Counted from the stretch's first letter, positions 31,714 through 43,317 are shown. The stretch: DNA of 64,000 bases from Oikopleura dioica (GCA_907165135.1 OU015568.1:15635208-15699207), one strand, 5' to 3'. Numbers and translations are program-made. Notes: generated from the sequence alone by a model not told the origin.

Positions 31714-33060
31714 TGTTTGAAAATTTTCGCCAATTTTGATATTTCTGCGATTTAGGAAATCGTTGGGTGTTCGTGGCCGTATCAGGTGCCAGGTGCGACC
31801 CAATAAATGGAAGCGAGCTGATCCGGTGGCTCGGCGGTGGTGTTAGTGGCCCGTACTGAATCGGACGGATATTACGCGCGCCCATCAACAATATCACGCC
31901 AGATGGTCGCTGCCCTGCCGGCTAACTGCGCAAAAGTTTATTAATTTGGAATTGATATTGCCGTGTTTCCGGGGCGCACTTTATCTAATTTAAACTCCTT
32001 CCGAAGAAATTTACGACTCGCTCTCTATTTATCATTTTCAATCCCTCTGGGCCACGCGGGATACAACTTCAAAAAATGCGAAAAAAACAAGTTTCAATTG
32101 ATAATTTCAAAATTTTTTCGGTTATATTTTCAATAGTTTCTAGCATCTGTATAATCCTTTGATTTTATAGTATCTTGCATAAAACACAAGATAAAACCTC
32201 GACAATGAGAAAACAAAACAGATAAAAAAGCAACCACCAAGATAAGAGGCAACAAGTAAAAGTACGATACGAGATTCGGAGAGAGCAAGCGATGGCGGTG
32301 CGGTAAATCCTGGCGCCGAGCAGTCTGCCGCTAGAGGAGCGCCGCAGCACCAAATTCGTACTACACCGCCGAGCTAGGGTGTCCCTCGGCTCTGGCTCTT
32401 GAATTCATAAAAGCTGAAACTGAAGGAGAATTTCAAGCGAAATTCTAAAGAACCATAAATCTGGGTTTGATTCTTGCTTTTTAATTTTTGATGATTATCA
32501 TATAACTTGGATGATATGAGATAAATTTTAAACGGTTAACGATATAAAAAAGATCCATTCTTTCTATTCAGTCAAGCGCAAAAAATTACTAAAATAAGCT
32601 GACTTACACAATCAAGAGCATAAACGTCAAAAATCATTTTTGCATCATCCAAAGCTGGCAGTATTTATGACTGTTTTCAGTAATAATTTCCATGAGAAAC
32701 TACAGCCCCGTCGTTGCGATCTCTTTTCTCGTGGACTGCAGCTGCAGCGGGATGTCCTTCAAACTCAGTTGTATTTGTTAGAGTGGTGTTTGTTCAATCT
32801 TTCCTTCTTTTTATGATCTCGTTCTAGCGGATCATCAGAGTAGAAAGGTCGAATTCCCGTACTTTTTATTGAAACGAAGACTGTTTCTGTGTTTGTTAAT
32901 CCATCAACGATTTGTACTTCCTTTCCACTTACTAAATCGCGCCCGACCAGGTGCGGCCACTTTCAATTTTCTTGGACGGGGCCCAATTTTTTCAGGATAA
33001 AGGATTATCCGGGGATAGATTACTGATAAAAAAAGGAGAACTACTGTTAACAACAGATCG
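31714..33060. other. Intergenic, nothing recognised
   Basis: No exon, RNA gene or clear inverted repeat found by reading. Confidence 0.3.
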
Positions 33061-33070
33061 GGGTGGCGTC

Positions 33071-33531
33071 CAGAGTTGCAAATTTGCTGAGCTGAGTGAG
33101 CTGAGCTGGCTGAGTGAGCTGAGCTGGCTGAGTGAGCTGAGCAGTCGCTCAGCTCAGTGATTTTGGAAAATGATCTGATCTGCTCAGCTCAGCTCAGCTC
33201 AGACAATTTTCACTTAGTTCAGCTCAGCACAATTATTTTCGAACATGATCTGTTCTGCTCAGCTCAGCTCAGCTCAGACGATTATCACTTAGCTCAGCTC
33301 AATCAGCTCAGCTCAGCTCCAATTAGGGTCCACTCAGCTCAGCTCAGCTCAACTGTCTTAAACAAAAGGTCTGCTCAGCTCAGCTCCGCTCAATGACCTC
33401 TGAAAAAGGCCAGCTCAGCTCAGCTCAGAAACCTCCAAAATAGGCCAGCTCAGCTCAGCTCAGCTCAGAGAAATTTTTTCTCAGGTCAGCTCAGCTCAGC
33501 TCAGAAAAATATATCAAAATTTGCAACTCTG
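33071..33531. mobile_element. hAT-type MITE filled with AGCTGAGCTC satellite, nested
   Basis: Termini CAGAGTTGCAAATTTG and CAAAATTTGCAACTCTG with perfect 8-bp duplications GTGGCGTC (33063-33070 and 33532-33539). The duplicated bases are the start of another MITE family (compare 12249), so this is an insertion within an older element. The interior is CAGCTCAGCTCAG in long runs, broken by short unique spacers that resemble those in 17229-17459. Confidence 0.9.
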
Positions 33532-33675
33532 GTGGCGTCAGGAACCGACAAAAATTTCGACAAATTTTGCGTGGGCAGCTACTCGGCTTCTGATTGGCCG
33601 GTTAGCTAAATCCAGACTTTTGATTGGTTGAAACTTTCCAGGCAAAATTTTCGGGATTTTTGTCGGTCTGACTCC
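33532..33675. mobile_element. Second copy of the GGTGGCGTCAGG MITE, interrupted
   Basis: Closely resembles 12249-12398: GGTGGCGTCAGGAACCGACA, two GATTGG copies, and a right end with GGGATTTTTGTCGG. Its left end has been split by the hAT insertion at 33071. Confidence 0.65.
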
Positions 33676-34159
33676 AATGACTCTGAATTTTTACTACTTC
33701 AGAACGGCCTGTTCAACTTTATGATTATTGCGCCAAATCTGACACCGGGTAATTTGAATTTCGGTTAGTAGCTAGGTAGTTTCGGCTCGATCGAAGGTGC
33801 AGATTGAAGGGCTTTGTACACCTTGTGGCCCTCCTATAGAGAGCGTTCGTTATCAGTTGGGGAGGGCACACGTGACGTGCACCGGACAGGCGCTCCGAGG
33901 AAGAGTGTGTTGGTGGAGGTGCAACACTTGGCCAAACCAGGCCCGGCCCGACCCTGCATGCCTTTGCAGCCGGACAACACGCGCAGAATCATCACCTAGT
34001 TATACACAGATTTAGAATACCACGCTCGGCCTTCTTCTTAGATCTCTTAATTCGTTTATTCCGTAAAAACAAAATCCACAGCTTCTTCGAAAAACAAGAC
34101 ATCAAATTTCTCCATAGCAGGTCAATTCTACTGGCGATAGACCCAGTACGGCGCGTATA
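33676..34159. other. Intergenic, nothing recognised
   Basis: Short frames only; a somewhat G+C-rich patch lies at 33800-33980. Confidence 0.3.
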
Positions 34160-34167
34160 CTTCATAT

Positions 34168-34395
34168 CTGGGCTCGGCAACCTGAGTAGAAACCCTGAGT
34201 CAGGCTCTGGAAGAGCTTAAATGAAAAGCCGCGTAGCGGCTTTCTTAAAAACGAAGCCGCGAAGCGGCTTCGCCAGGATTTAAAAAAAAATTTTGGTGTA
34301 TTTGCGAAGCCCCTTTGCGGCTTCGTATTTAAGAAAGCCGCTACGCGGCTCTTCCAGAGCCTGACTCAGGTTTTTACTCAGGTTGCCGAGCCCAG
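34168..34395. mobile_element. MITE of CTGGGCTCGGCAACC family, perfect 8-bp duplication
   Basis: Starts CTGGGCTCGGCAACCTGAGT and ends with the complement GGTTGCCGAGCCCAG. Inner CCTGAGTCAGGCTCTGG repeats follow at each end. Flanks are CTTCATAT on both sides (34160-34167 and 34396-34403). The core has AAGCCGCGTAGCGGCTT and GAAGCCGCGAAGCGGCTTC hairpins. The 8-bp duplication suggests a hAT-like transposase. Confidence 0.88.
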
Positions 34396-34403
34396 CTTCA
34401 TAT

Positions 34404-35093
34404 GTTCGAATTTCCAATACACTAGAGTTTATCAAAAGTCCCCGTAGAACCAATTCTTTGGAAGTAACTTGTGGTTGAGCGAGAGGGGTCAGCTGATCTC
34501 TTCAAGTGTGCCCAGAAGGATTCTAGCGCGCTATCAGGACTATTCACTCTACTAATCCACAACAGAAGACGTTTTTTGCTTGAGTGGCGGCTCGGCGCCG
34601 ACACTTTGCCATTTTTAAGGTGCCACCCGTCGATAAAACTTAATTTTATATTTACACGGGGGATAAACACTTTTTTGGGTCACACCGTTCCTTTCAAATA
34701 CGACACTCAGCGAAGGTAAACCCTAAAAAGGCCTTCAACGCGACTTCCAATCTTAAGGAGATCGGGGTCGAATTCCTGCGCCACCAGAACTGCAAGCAGC
34801 TGATACAAAAGCCATCAAACCTGGATGGATCACTCGACGTTATCCCCGACAGCATGTTCTCACCGAAAACTATAATCCAACTCAGCCAAATTCAGCTAAT
34901 CATGAACACCAGGGTCGACTTGAAATTTCGGCAGGCAGCCGTCGGTTACCGGATCTTTAGGACGGTCAGCTGCTCCTCAAGTGCCGTCTTAGCTATTTTC
35001 TAGTCAGGCAGCATTCCAAAAAATAAGCCAAATACAATTTTCCTTCTTATAAAAATAATTATTTCGAATTCTTAATACCAAAAAATCAATTCT
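34404..35093. other. Intergenic, nothing recognised
   Basis: Open frames on both strands at 34422-34720 overlap each other and show no family similarity. Confidence 0.3.
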
Positions 35094-35101
35094 CCTCAAG
35101 A

Positions 35102-35280
35102 CTGGGTTCGGCAACCCGTGAAGAAAACCTGAGTCAGGGTCTGAAAGATCTCTAGACAAAAGCCGCTGAGCGGCTTTGAAAACGAAGCCGCAAAGCGGCT
35201 TCGCAAAATTTCCTTTCAAATCCATTCATCAGAACTTCTAGACCCTGACTCAGGTTTTCTACACAAGTTGCCGAGCCCAG
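35102..35280. mobile_element. MITE of CTGGGCTCGGCAACC family, second intact copy
   Basis: Starts CTGGGTTCGGCAACCCG and ends GTTGCCGAGCCCAG, flanked by CCTCAAGA on both sides (35094-35101 and 35281-35288). Shares the CCTGAGTCAGG inner repeats and the GCCGCAAAGCGGCTTCGC core with 34168-34395. Confidence 0.87.
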
Positions 35281-35289
35281 CCTCAAGAG

Positions 35290-36447
35290 GGTGTCTATTT
35301 TGATGCCCTTATTTCTTGCCTGATGCTTGGCACGAAAGTTTATTTCAGACTGGGTCATTTTAAATGGCCCGAACCCTAACCCTAACCTTGAGAATTGGTC
35401 TAGCGTAAACTTCGTTGTGCTAGAATTACTGCATTTCGAGTTGACTAATGAAAAGTATTAATTTACCTGAGATAGGCCCTGAGTGGATTTCGGCAGCTGA
35501 TTTCATAAAAGTTATCACCACTTGAGCAAGTTTAATTTTCGTATCTTTCGATTAAAGAGCAAAGGTGTCAGCGGCCGCTGCAGCCTTGTTCACCGATAAG
35601 TTACCACCACTTGGCGAGTCATCTGTATGTGGGCGACGCTTCGACAAAATCATTATTTTCCTCATGTCCTCTTGTGTCATCGAAGCTGTCAGAAGGTTGT
35701 TTGATTATTTTATGGTCCATGTGTAAGCTTGGTTATTTCTCGAACAAGCGGAAAATAATTGATTCTCTGCCCGAATTCAAGGCCAAATTGGTATTTTTGT
35801 ACGACCAAAAATTTGAATTTTCGTGACAATTTTCACCAAAATTTTGGTCAATTTCGAGTCCAATAAAATTTCCGCATTCGGCCTATAGGCCAATCAGATT
35901 TCAGAAAAAAGAAATAATCGCATTTTTCGTCGATTCGAGACGCGACTCAAAAATTTCTAATTTGAAAAAAGATTTTTATATTAATTTTTTTTTTGCAAAA
36001 TCGTCTTTATCAGTAAAAAAGCTCTTTTGACAGAAAATTTATAAAGAAATTTCTATACTAGAGCTAGAACTGACCCATCGAGGCTCTAGTAGACTGTGAC
36101 CGATTATACAGATGAGTATGCCGCTCAAAAAACAGTGGAAATGGCGCAATGAAAAGATGGATAGAGGTTAGCTAGCGGCCGCCCGATGTGGCAGACAGTC
36201 CGGCGCCTATGACTGCAGGTGCACCGCGCGCTATAACTCGCAGCGCGCTCGCCTCCACCGCTAGTCACCACCGTCCCGTCGCCGTCTCCACACACCGACC
36301 AGAAATCAATAAAACAACTAATTTTTTCCGAAAAATCGAGAACCAACAAAAATCTACATTTTCAACGAGAACGAGAGAACCAAATCAAAACAGCAACCAC
36401 CAAACCCCTCTCGTTTGAAAACAGAAGCAAAACAGCAACAACAAAAA
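35290..36447. other. Upstream region of the HLH gene
   Basis: An interstitial CCCTAACCCTAACC tract lies at about 35370. A G+C-rich segment at 36170-36300 contains a CAGGTG box (about 36228) and may be the promoter or 5' leader of the gene at 36448. No exon recognised. Confidence 0.35.
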
Positions 36448-36645
36448 ATGGCTGTCAAAACCGAAACCTACAACCAAGAATTAATCAAAACCTACAAACA
36501 GCAAGAAGCCTTCCTGCAAATTCTCAAAGCCTTGGTTGCTCAGGACCCGTTCCAGCCGATCAACGAGCTGCAGCTGATAGAAGAAACGATTCTTTATATA
36601 AAATTGTTAAAATGCCAGGTCGACGCTGTTAAATCGACGTTTTAA
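36448..36645 (+). CDS. Short helix-loop-helix protein, Id-like
   Basis: A single-exon frame of 65 residues. A helix-1 pattern (QQEAFLQILKALVA), a short loop (QDPFQPINE) and helix 2 (LQLIEETILYIKLLKCQV) match the spacing of the HLH fold, with the helix-2 Ile/Leu/Tyr-Ile pattern of Id proteins (compare VIDYILDLQ). There is no basic region before helix 1, so it could dimerise with but not bind DNA alongside bHLH partners. Id proteins usually are 120-170 residues, so this is very short. A polyadenylation-like AATAAA follows at about 36721. It could instead be a non-HLH helical peptide. Confidence 0.5.
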   Translation: MAVKTETYNQELIKTYKQQEAFLQILKALVAQDPFQPINELQLIEETILYIKLLKCQVDAVKSTF

Positions 36646-36796
36646 CTTTTCCCTTTCTCTGTTTATTTTTGCTTGTTCATTTATTTTATTCACGCCCTTT
36701 TCCTTTCTTTTTCTGTGCTAAATAAATCAACTTTGAAATTTCACGAATTTTAATTTCTTAATAAAAAGAGCAGTAAAATAAGTAATAAATTTAAAC

Positions 36797-37505
36797 AGTT
36801 ACAGGAACTTCTACTGGCTTTTTGGCCACAAACTTCCTAAAAATATATCTTAGAACTCGACTTTTTTAATTTCAGTAGTTGAGACCCTTAATTTTAGGGC
36901 CTAAAACTTAAGTTCTTAAAAAACATTGTGTTTGCCAATAATAAACACTTACCATGTCAGGGCAAAACAAGCCCCGGTCTGAGTATTCTTCAACCATCTC
37001 TGCAGCAACGTTTTGCCAAGTTTCGCTTTCATAAGATGAGCAAATCTGTCCATAAGATTCTTCAATGAAAACTGAACGAAGAATTTTTTTCTCTATATAA
37101 AAACTAAAATAAACCATTCACAGCATCGCATATTTCATTTTCTGAGTACAAGCCCGGATCGGATAAATATCTTCAAATATTATTTTTCTGTTAAAAAAAT
37201 CCAAAAAGAACTTACGCATTTATTTTATCATCATTCGTACTTCTCTTTCTGAAATAAGACATCAAAACTTCTCTCTTGTTGTTTTAAAAATGCATAATTA
37301 CGACCACTCAAAAGCAATTTTAACGACTTACGTTATAAGTTTTACATCTGAATTTGCTCTTATCATTTTTGTGTTTTCGATGTTGATTAAAATAAGCAAG
37401 TTTTAATTTCACTTCCGGGATAGTCATACCGTGATTCACATTTCTGACTGTCCTATGTTTTAGCACAGGGAAATGTTCAAACGATGTTTCAAACGAAATG
37501 GTCAC
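36797..37505 (-). CDS. Small uncharacterised multi-exon gene
   Basis: Exons on the minus strand: MTISFETSFEHFPVLKHR to CKTYN (37505-37332), a short exon (STNDDKINA), FEDIYPDPGLYSENEICDA, then VFIEESYGQICSSYESETW to YSDRGLFCPDM, and a last exon about FVAKKPVEVPVTV ending at 36797. Introns are very short (about 30-110 bp), mostly GT...AG. The segments YPDPGLYSENEICD and YSDRGLFCPD resemble each other, hinting at a repeated motif. No family recognised; the phases of two joins are uncertain. Confidence 0.4.
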
Positions 37506-37950
37506 TCAAGAATGTGAATCGCGGTATATCGTAAACTTTTTGAATAGACAAGCCTAATCCCTAATGATGATCAAATCGTAGATAAAAATGAAGGTTCTTA
37601 TCTCGTGTGGGCAAATTTCTTTTGAAGGCCCCAATTTTAACGGACTCGATATTCGTCATGAAGGTTACAGTCAGGTCTTGCAATTGCGCGAACTGAAATT
37701 GCGCGGTTTTCGGCAAAAATCCCGAAAATTTTGCATTTTCCAAAAATGCTTGTTTTTCATAGTAGAAAGAAAAGAGGCGAAAAAGGTCAATAAAATTGTC
37801 CCATTTTCAAAGAAAATTGACGGCTTACAATTACGCGGTTTTTGGCGAAATTCCCGAAAAATAAAACCGCGCATTTGCAAGCTCTGACTGTAATTTTAAA
37901 CGGAATTTCTAGTCGCAGCGTTGTTACGTAACAACACTTTAGAAAATCCG

Positions 37951-38284
37951 TTAAGGACCCCCGTTAGCTTTTTCGAAAAATCAAACTTCGGAATTTTGAA
38001 ATTTTGACCCCGGAAATGGATTCTACGGGTCAAAAAACGATTTTGAGGCCTCATTTTTTGGGGTCTATCTCGACTCCTTCACCCCCAAAATCGCATTTGA
38101 AAATTGGGCTTTTCGCCAAAATTGACGATTTTGCCCTAATTTTGGCAAAAATATAGATTTTTCTTGGTCAAAAATTCCTCCTATCAAGTTTTTGAAGCGA
38201 ATTAAACCTGGGGACTGGGGAAAAATTTGGTGTTTTTAAAAATTTCCATTTTTCCAAGGAAAAAGCTGACGGGGGGTCCTTAAA
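37951..38284. mobile_element. MITE with AAGGACCCCCGTTAGC ends
   Basis: The ends AAGGACCCCCGTTAGCTTTT and AAAAGCTGACGGGGGGTCCTT form are inverted copies. The middle holds GGGGTCTATCTCGACTCC and GGGTCAAAAAACGATTT, also present, inverted, in the loop of the Hox-intron repeat at 27290-27460. Confidence 0.6.
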
Positions 38285-38299
38285 TAGGTGATCCCCTTA

Positions 38300-39200
38300 A
38301 TTCCTTAACGCGGACACCTCCCATAAGTATTTGACGGTTGAATTTGGGCCCATATATTTTTTTTTCTTTTGAGAAAATAAAATGATGCCATTCTTTGATG
38401 ACAACAACAAATTATTGTTCATCTGGAAAGAAAGCATAATTAACAATAAAATTCAAGCCGTATATAAATTGATTAGTCTTAAACATATGTACCACGTCGA
38501 ATAGAGAGTCCCTAGTTAGTCATACTAATTCTAGTCTGAGATGCACGTGAATGGATTCACTCCGGTAGCTGTGTTATGAATACCGATTGCAGATTTTTTT
38601 CTCCCCGGTTTGCTGACAAGAAAACATTTACACATGGTGGACACCCTGGAGCTCGTTTGCATTCGTATTTTGGGAAAAAGTTAGCTGCTCAGATCTGACG
38701 CCGAATTTTCAAGTGTTATTTAATTAGTCACCAGTCTAAAATCACCCCTTTCCTGCTTTATTGAAATAGTAGCTTGAGTGTTAAAAAAAAGGAAAATCCC
38801 GCCTGGCACGTTATTTATCTCCCCACTGCCAGGTTGGATAATTATTATCTCCCTGCCGCCTTTCCTTATTTCCTGATGCTCAATTGCTCATGCATATGAC
38901 AGCTTGGTATGTTCTGCTTCTTGATCCCACCCAATCTGGTGGCACTTTGGCGGGTTCATTAGAAGCTGTCACCGGATCTACCTTCCTCAAATCGTCGGGG
39001 AGAGGGATATATACTCTCCGCCTGGCGGTGGCGCCGATCAAATCCGACTAGTCATTTCTTTTTTTATCGAACTAGATACCTACATTCATCCTGGCGCGGG
39101 TGTCAGCCATCGGGAACCTGCGCCCAAAGGTGTCAGACGCAGCCAGAAAAAGAATCGAAGCCCGAAGAGAGCACGGGTAGAGGCCCTTTGTCGCCTTTGC
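38300..39200. other. Intergenic, nothing recognised
   Basis: No exon or clear repeat found. It borders the E-box field that starts at 39213. Confidence 0.3.
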
Positions 39201-39212
39201 GAACACTAAATC

Positions 39213-40941
39213 CACCTGCATACTTTCAACTTTTTCTAACGCGGTAGTCTTCCTGATAACTTAAAAAATAGCCAAAAAACTTCAATTTTTTTAATCGAAA
39301 AATCAAAATTTTCGATCGAAATATTCAAAATTTGATATATTTGTGGGAACTTTTGAAAGCGCTTTTTGAAATTGGAATGAAATTTTTCGTCGGAATTTTG
39401 ATCTTCCCAGCTGAGAAAAAAAGGGGTGGGCGGCGCCAGGCAGGTGCTGGTGCTCATGGATTGGTGGTGCACCTGTGGAGAGAGAGAGGGGCACCAAAAG
39501 AAAGAAACGAAAGCAGGTGGCTGAGTAATGCGCCCCGACTTGTGTAAAATTTAATCCGCGGTGGGATAAAGGGGAGATGAAAATTTCGCTGTTTACTTTA
39601 CGGCGAGTCGTCGGCCCGCCTGCTGCTTTTTGCGCCTGCTGTGGCACCACCACCACCAGTATTGGCACCTGCTCACTACACCTGGCTCTGCTCTCGGTGG
39701 TTATCAACCACCTGTGCTGTTTCTCCTTCTTTCAATATCGAAGTCATTTTTTTTCTCAATCGAATTCAATATTATCGAATAACACGAAACAAACTTGGTT
39801 TATTTAAGGGTGTATCTGTCCTAAGTCAAAAAGTCCGATTTCAATCAAAGAAAAGAAGGAAAATTAATGTTCGAAGGCTATCTTCCTTATTTTGAATAAA
39901 TCCTGTCCAGTTTTAATTCGAGTTTCTTAGTCTCTCACAGGTGGCCTTAGCTCAGCAGGAGGCCTGTACAGGTGGAGCGAGAACGTTATCTAATCCACCG
40001 AAAGCCTCTTCTAAACTTCCGTCAGCCGCATCAGAGCGAGAGATTGCAGCAATTTTTTTCTTCGCTGGGCTACAGGTGCATCAGTTGCATCGGCCACCTG
40101 TTTTAAAGCAGCAATCAGTAGCTATCCTCGGCTGATTACAAAGGTTTTTGCTTATCATCAGAACGTGGGGCGTCGTGCGTACGCCGTGCTACTCGATAAT
40201 CGATGTCCTGCCGAGTAGTAGTGGAGCAGGTGTTGCCTCTTCGTGGTGGTGGTGTCCTTCTACGGCTGGATATAATGCAGGTGCTCCCCGTGCGCCCAGC
40301 TGGACACTGATAAAGTACTCAATATGTGTATGATTGTTTTGGGCAGGAGCCACGGCGTTATCAGTAGCCGCTCCCCTGCTGGGGCCCACGAGCCAGGTGC
40401 CTCACTGCCACGCCAGGTGCCAGCACCACCTCCACCAGATATCAACAGAAATGCACCTGCTGGTCAGAAGCATGCTGCTATTTTTCATGTCAAAACGGGG
40501 CCTCATCCATCTCACTGGTCGGTTTTCGGAAATTGATCGTCCAGCTATTTCTGGTACAGTACTTTTTTACCAGATTTTCAAGCGTTGAAATAAGCAATAG
40601 TCTAATCAATTTAATTTTGACACCCTTAAACTGAAAAAAGAATTTCTCAAAAATCTCTCCCTAAATCGTAATCTTCTTGAAATGAACCTGTTTTTGTACG
40701 ATGCTTATTATACAGTAAAGTTTCTCCGTCCACCTGGTGATGGTCCTCCACCTGTGTGGCTCATCCCAGCAGGTGCGCCCAAGCAGTTGGTGGTGGAGGC
40801 GAAGGAGCAGCTGGCGGCGGTGCTGGTGGTGCGACTCTGTCACCACCAGCTGCTCCATGGTGGCTCACACAGGTGGCTACCCCGGACGCGAGACTAGCTC
40901 AAGTCAAAATTTTAACCCGCCGGCTGGTACTTTGCCAGGTG
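39213..40941. promoter_or_regulatory. Dense CAGGTG E-box field upstream of the BMP3-like gene
   Basis: I count 21 CAGGTG or CACCTG hexamers here, at 39213, 39441, 39470, 39514, 39666, 39679, 39709, 39938, 39969, 40073, 40095, 40227, 40278, 40394, 40414, 40454, 40731, 40749, 40770, 40870 and 40936. Chance predicts about one in 1.7 kb. The motif is the preferred site of E-proteins, ZEB and Snail factors. Copies are on both strands, unequally spaced and embedded in otherwise non-identical sequence, so this is not a tandem repeat. No stable coding frame runs through it. It ends about 300 bp before the BMP3-like start codon. Confidence 0.7.
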
Positions 40942-41246
40942 TGGATCATCCGCTGGATCAGGCAAAAAGATGAGACTTTAGCTGCCCGTTTTTAAAATAA
41001 CGGATTTGACCGTCATTTCTCACTCAATTCTACCTTGTGTGGTAAAAAATGCTGCGACAGAATCGTAATAATGGAATCTCTCTGGCTTTCTTGCGGGGCC
41101 ACCCTAGCGCTCTAGCGCGTACTACACTCAGAAAATGCGCCGCGGTCGCTCTGGCCTTCGGTTTCGCCGCTGATCACTCCGACCACTTCGACGATTTCGA
41201 CCGACACACTTTCATAACTAAGAGATTTAACAACGCATTCACCAAG

Positions 41247-43059
41247 ATGAGAGCAGTTTTATTGGCTCTCGTGCTCTCAATTTTCGACAAAACCAACTCA
41301 GCCGCCATCGATGAAGATTTTGGAAAGTTTTTCAACGGCGCAAGGCCTTTCAGACGTTCTGAAAATGCGAAAATTTCAGACCTGGCCAAAGGTAAGAAGA
41401 GGGGTTATTCAAGAGGCAGGAATTTTACCGGTTTTTGACGAGCACGTGTTCAAACGGCCTGCGCAGGATTTTATTGGCACGAGCTGGCCGCCGACGGAGG
41501 TCACACTTGGGTTAATATTTACCGCAAATACAGCCCTACAACAGATGTAGCCTTATATTATTGAGAACTCTGAGTCCTTTCTGTGACTTCGTAATTGTAT
41601 CGCTTTCCATACCGTGGTTGTATGTACTGTAATTGAGCGAAGGAGATTGCGCGCGGATCAAAGGAAAGGGTAGTTTTCGCAGGTGCGGCAGTGGTGAAGG
41701 GGAATATTTACTGTAGCTGTAATAAACGCATTCAGGCACTGCTCCGGCATTTCTCCTTCATCTTTACGAAAAGCTCAAATCGCTGGACGAGGATTCGCAA
41801 CAAAAGCTCCTCGCCGATGGGAACACCGTCCGCGCCGTTTACCCAATAGAAGGTATTGTAACACAAATCCCCAAACACCTGCAAATTGCTCTCTATGTGT
41901 TCCTAGAGAATGCAGCACTCTCACGCAACCTGAGATCTGTTGACAATTGTCTTTGTAGATGCTGAAGGCAGGTGGATCTTTGACGTTTCGGCTTTGCCGG
42001 AGAACGAGAAAGTCGTGACATCCGAGTTCCGGGCGGTATTAGGACCCGGCCCTCAGGTGAGTCTTAAAAACACTCTTTCATTTCATCAAACGCACATAGA
42101 AACACATGAACATACGACACACAGCTACAGTATCTGTCCTCCAACTCAGCATTTCTCAAAAACCGACGAGATTTTTACCAGAAAATTTCACAAAAACAAA
42201 GTCATCAACTGTCATTCCTCGATCTGATGTTTGGACGAGTGCACTTTTCAAACGCCTTATTCACGAAGCAGTTGATGAGAACACATATCTTCAGCTTGAT
42301 ATTGATAGTTTACCTGAAAAGTAAGATCTTTTCTTTTTGCGTCTTCTTCAAATTTTTCTTCAGTCAAGACTTCATGCCGATATTGGTCCTCTACTGCAAC
42401 GACATCGACCAAAATGTGCCGGAAAAGATGGCAGAGCCACTTGACAGTCTTCTAAGAAAAAGAAGAGAGACAACATCTTTTCCTTTGAGGTAAGAAAAAT
42501 GTTCAAGAAATTAAATCAAACTGCCAAATTCAGCACGGAAGAAGAGCAAAAGACGCGCCGAAAACAACGAAGAGAACGAAAATGTAAAAAGCGAAAGAAT
42601 ACTCGTAGAAAGTCCTGCTCAAAGAAACGTGAGAAACTCAAGATTATAAAAAATCATTTGATATTTAGATTCAAGAAAATTGTCAGAAAAAATGAAGAAG
42701 AGAAAGTGCCAGAGAAAGAGTCTTCATATCGACTTCAATGAAATCGGCTGGAATAGCTGGATTATTGAGCCAAAAAGCTTCGATGCATTCTATTGTGCTG
42801 GCCAATGCGGCTATCATGAGATGCTGGTAAGTGACGAATTTTCTTACTCTTCACTAGTTATAAATTTCAGAGCTCGAAGAAATCAAACCACGCATTTCTC
42901 CAATCAATCATGAACAGATACGAGCCAGAAGTGCCCCTGCCCTGCTGCGTTCCAGACAAACTCGCTCCTCTGAGCATTTTATACAACGAAGAGAGCTCGC
43001 AACACGTCGTTCTCAAAGTCTATCCAAATATGTCCGTACTTTCGTGCTCGTGTAGATGA
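41247..43059 (+). CDS. BMP3: TGF-beta superfamily ligand, BMP3/GDF10-like
   Basis: Eight exons with GT...AG introns. The signal peptide is MRAVLLALVLSIFDKTNSA. A prodomain follows (APAFLLHLYEKLKSLDED, RWIFDVSALPENEK, WTSALFKRLIHEAVDE), then a very basic stretch (KTRRKQRRERKCKKRKNTRR) that offers furin-type cleavage sites. The cystine-knot domain reads CQRKSLHIDFNEIGW, SWIIEPKSFDAFYCAGQC, CCVPDKLAPLSILY and VVLKVYPNMSVLSCSCR. The PKSFDAFYC and LKVYPNM strings match BMP3/GDF10 better than BMP2/4 or BMP5-8. An in-frame extension upstream to 41049 lacks a signal peptide and is likely 5' UTR. The E-box field lies directly upstream. Confidence 0.88.
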
Positions 43060-43317
43060 GGCTCACTACACTGCTTCTATTCTATTTTCAACTGTACATT
43101 CAACAATTGTAAATTATCGACGACTTTCACTGTAAAGAAAAAGTAAAAACATCCCTCTCTGATTGTCAGTCACTTTTAATTAGCACACAGGGAGCATGAT
43201 TAAGTTGTTTGGTGCTCTGAATTGTTGAGTCATCATTAAATTGGAGCAATTATTCCAAAATTGGCGGTGGAGCATCCGGCTCTCAAGTGAATTGTTGTAG
43301 CGAGAGAGATAACTAGT

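Noticed and set aside
33157-33396. Serine/leucine-rich proteins encoded by the CAGCTCAGCT satellite
   Set aside because: The frames are a by-product of a repeat whose period is not held in one frame, inside a MITE with clear ends.
39236-40995. Several 60-130-aa frames across the E-box field
   Set aside because: They overlap on both strands, show low-complexity His/Pro/Ala composition caused by CACCTG/CAGGTG strings, and match no family.
41049-41246. Longer N-terminus for the BMP3-like protein
   Set aside because: The open frame continues upstream, but a proper signal peptide begins at 41247 and the upstream residues are not secretory in character.
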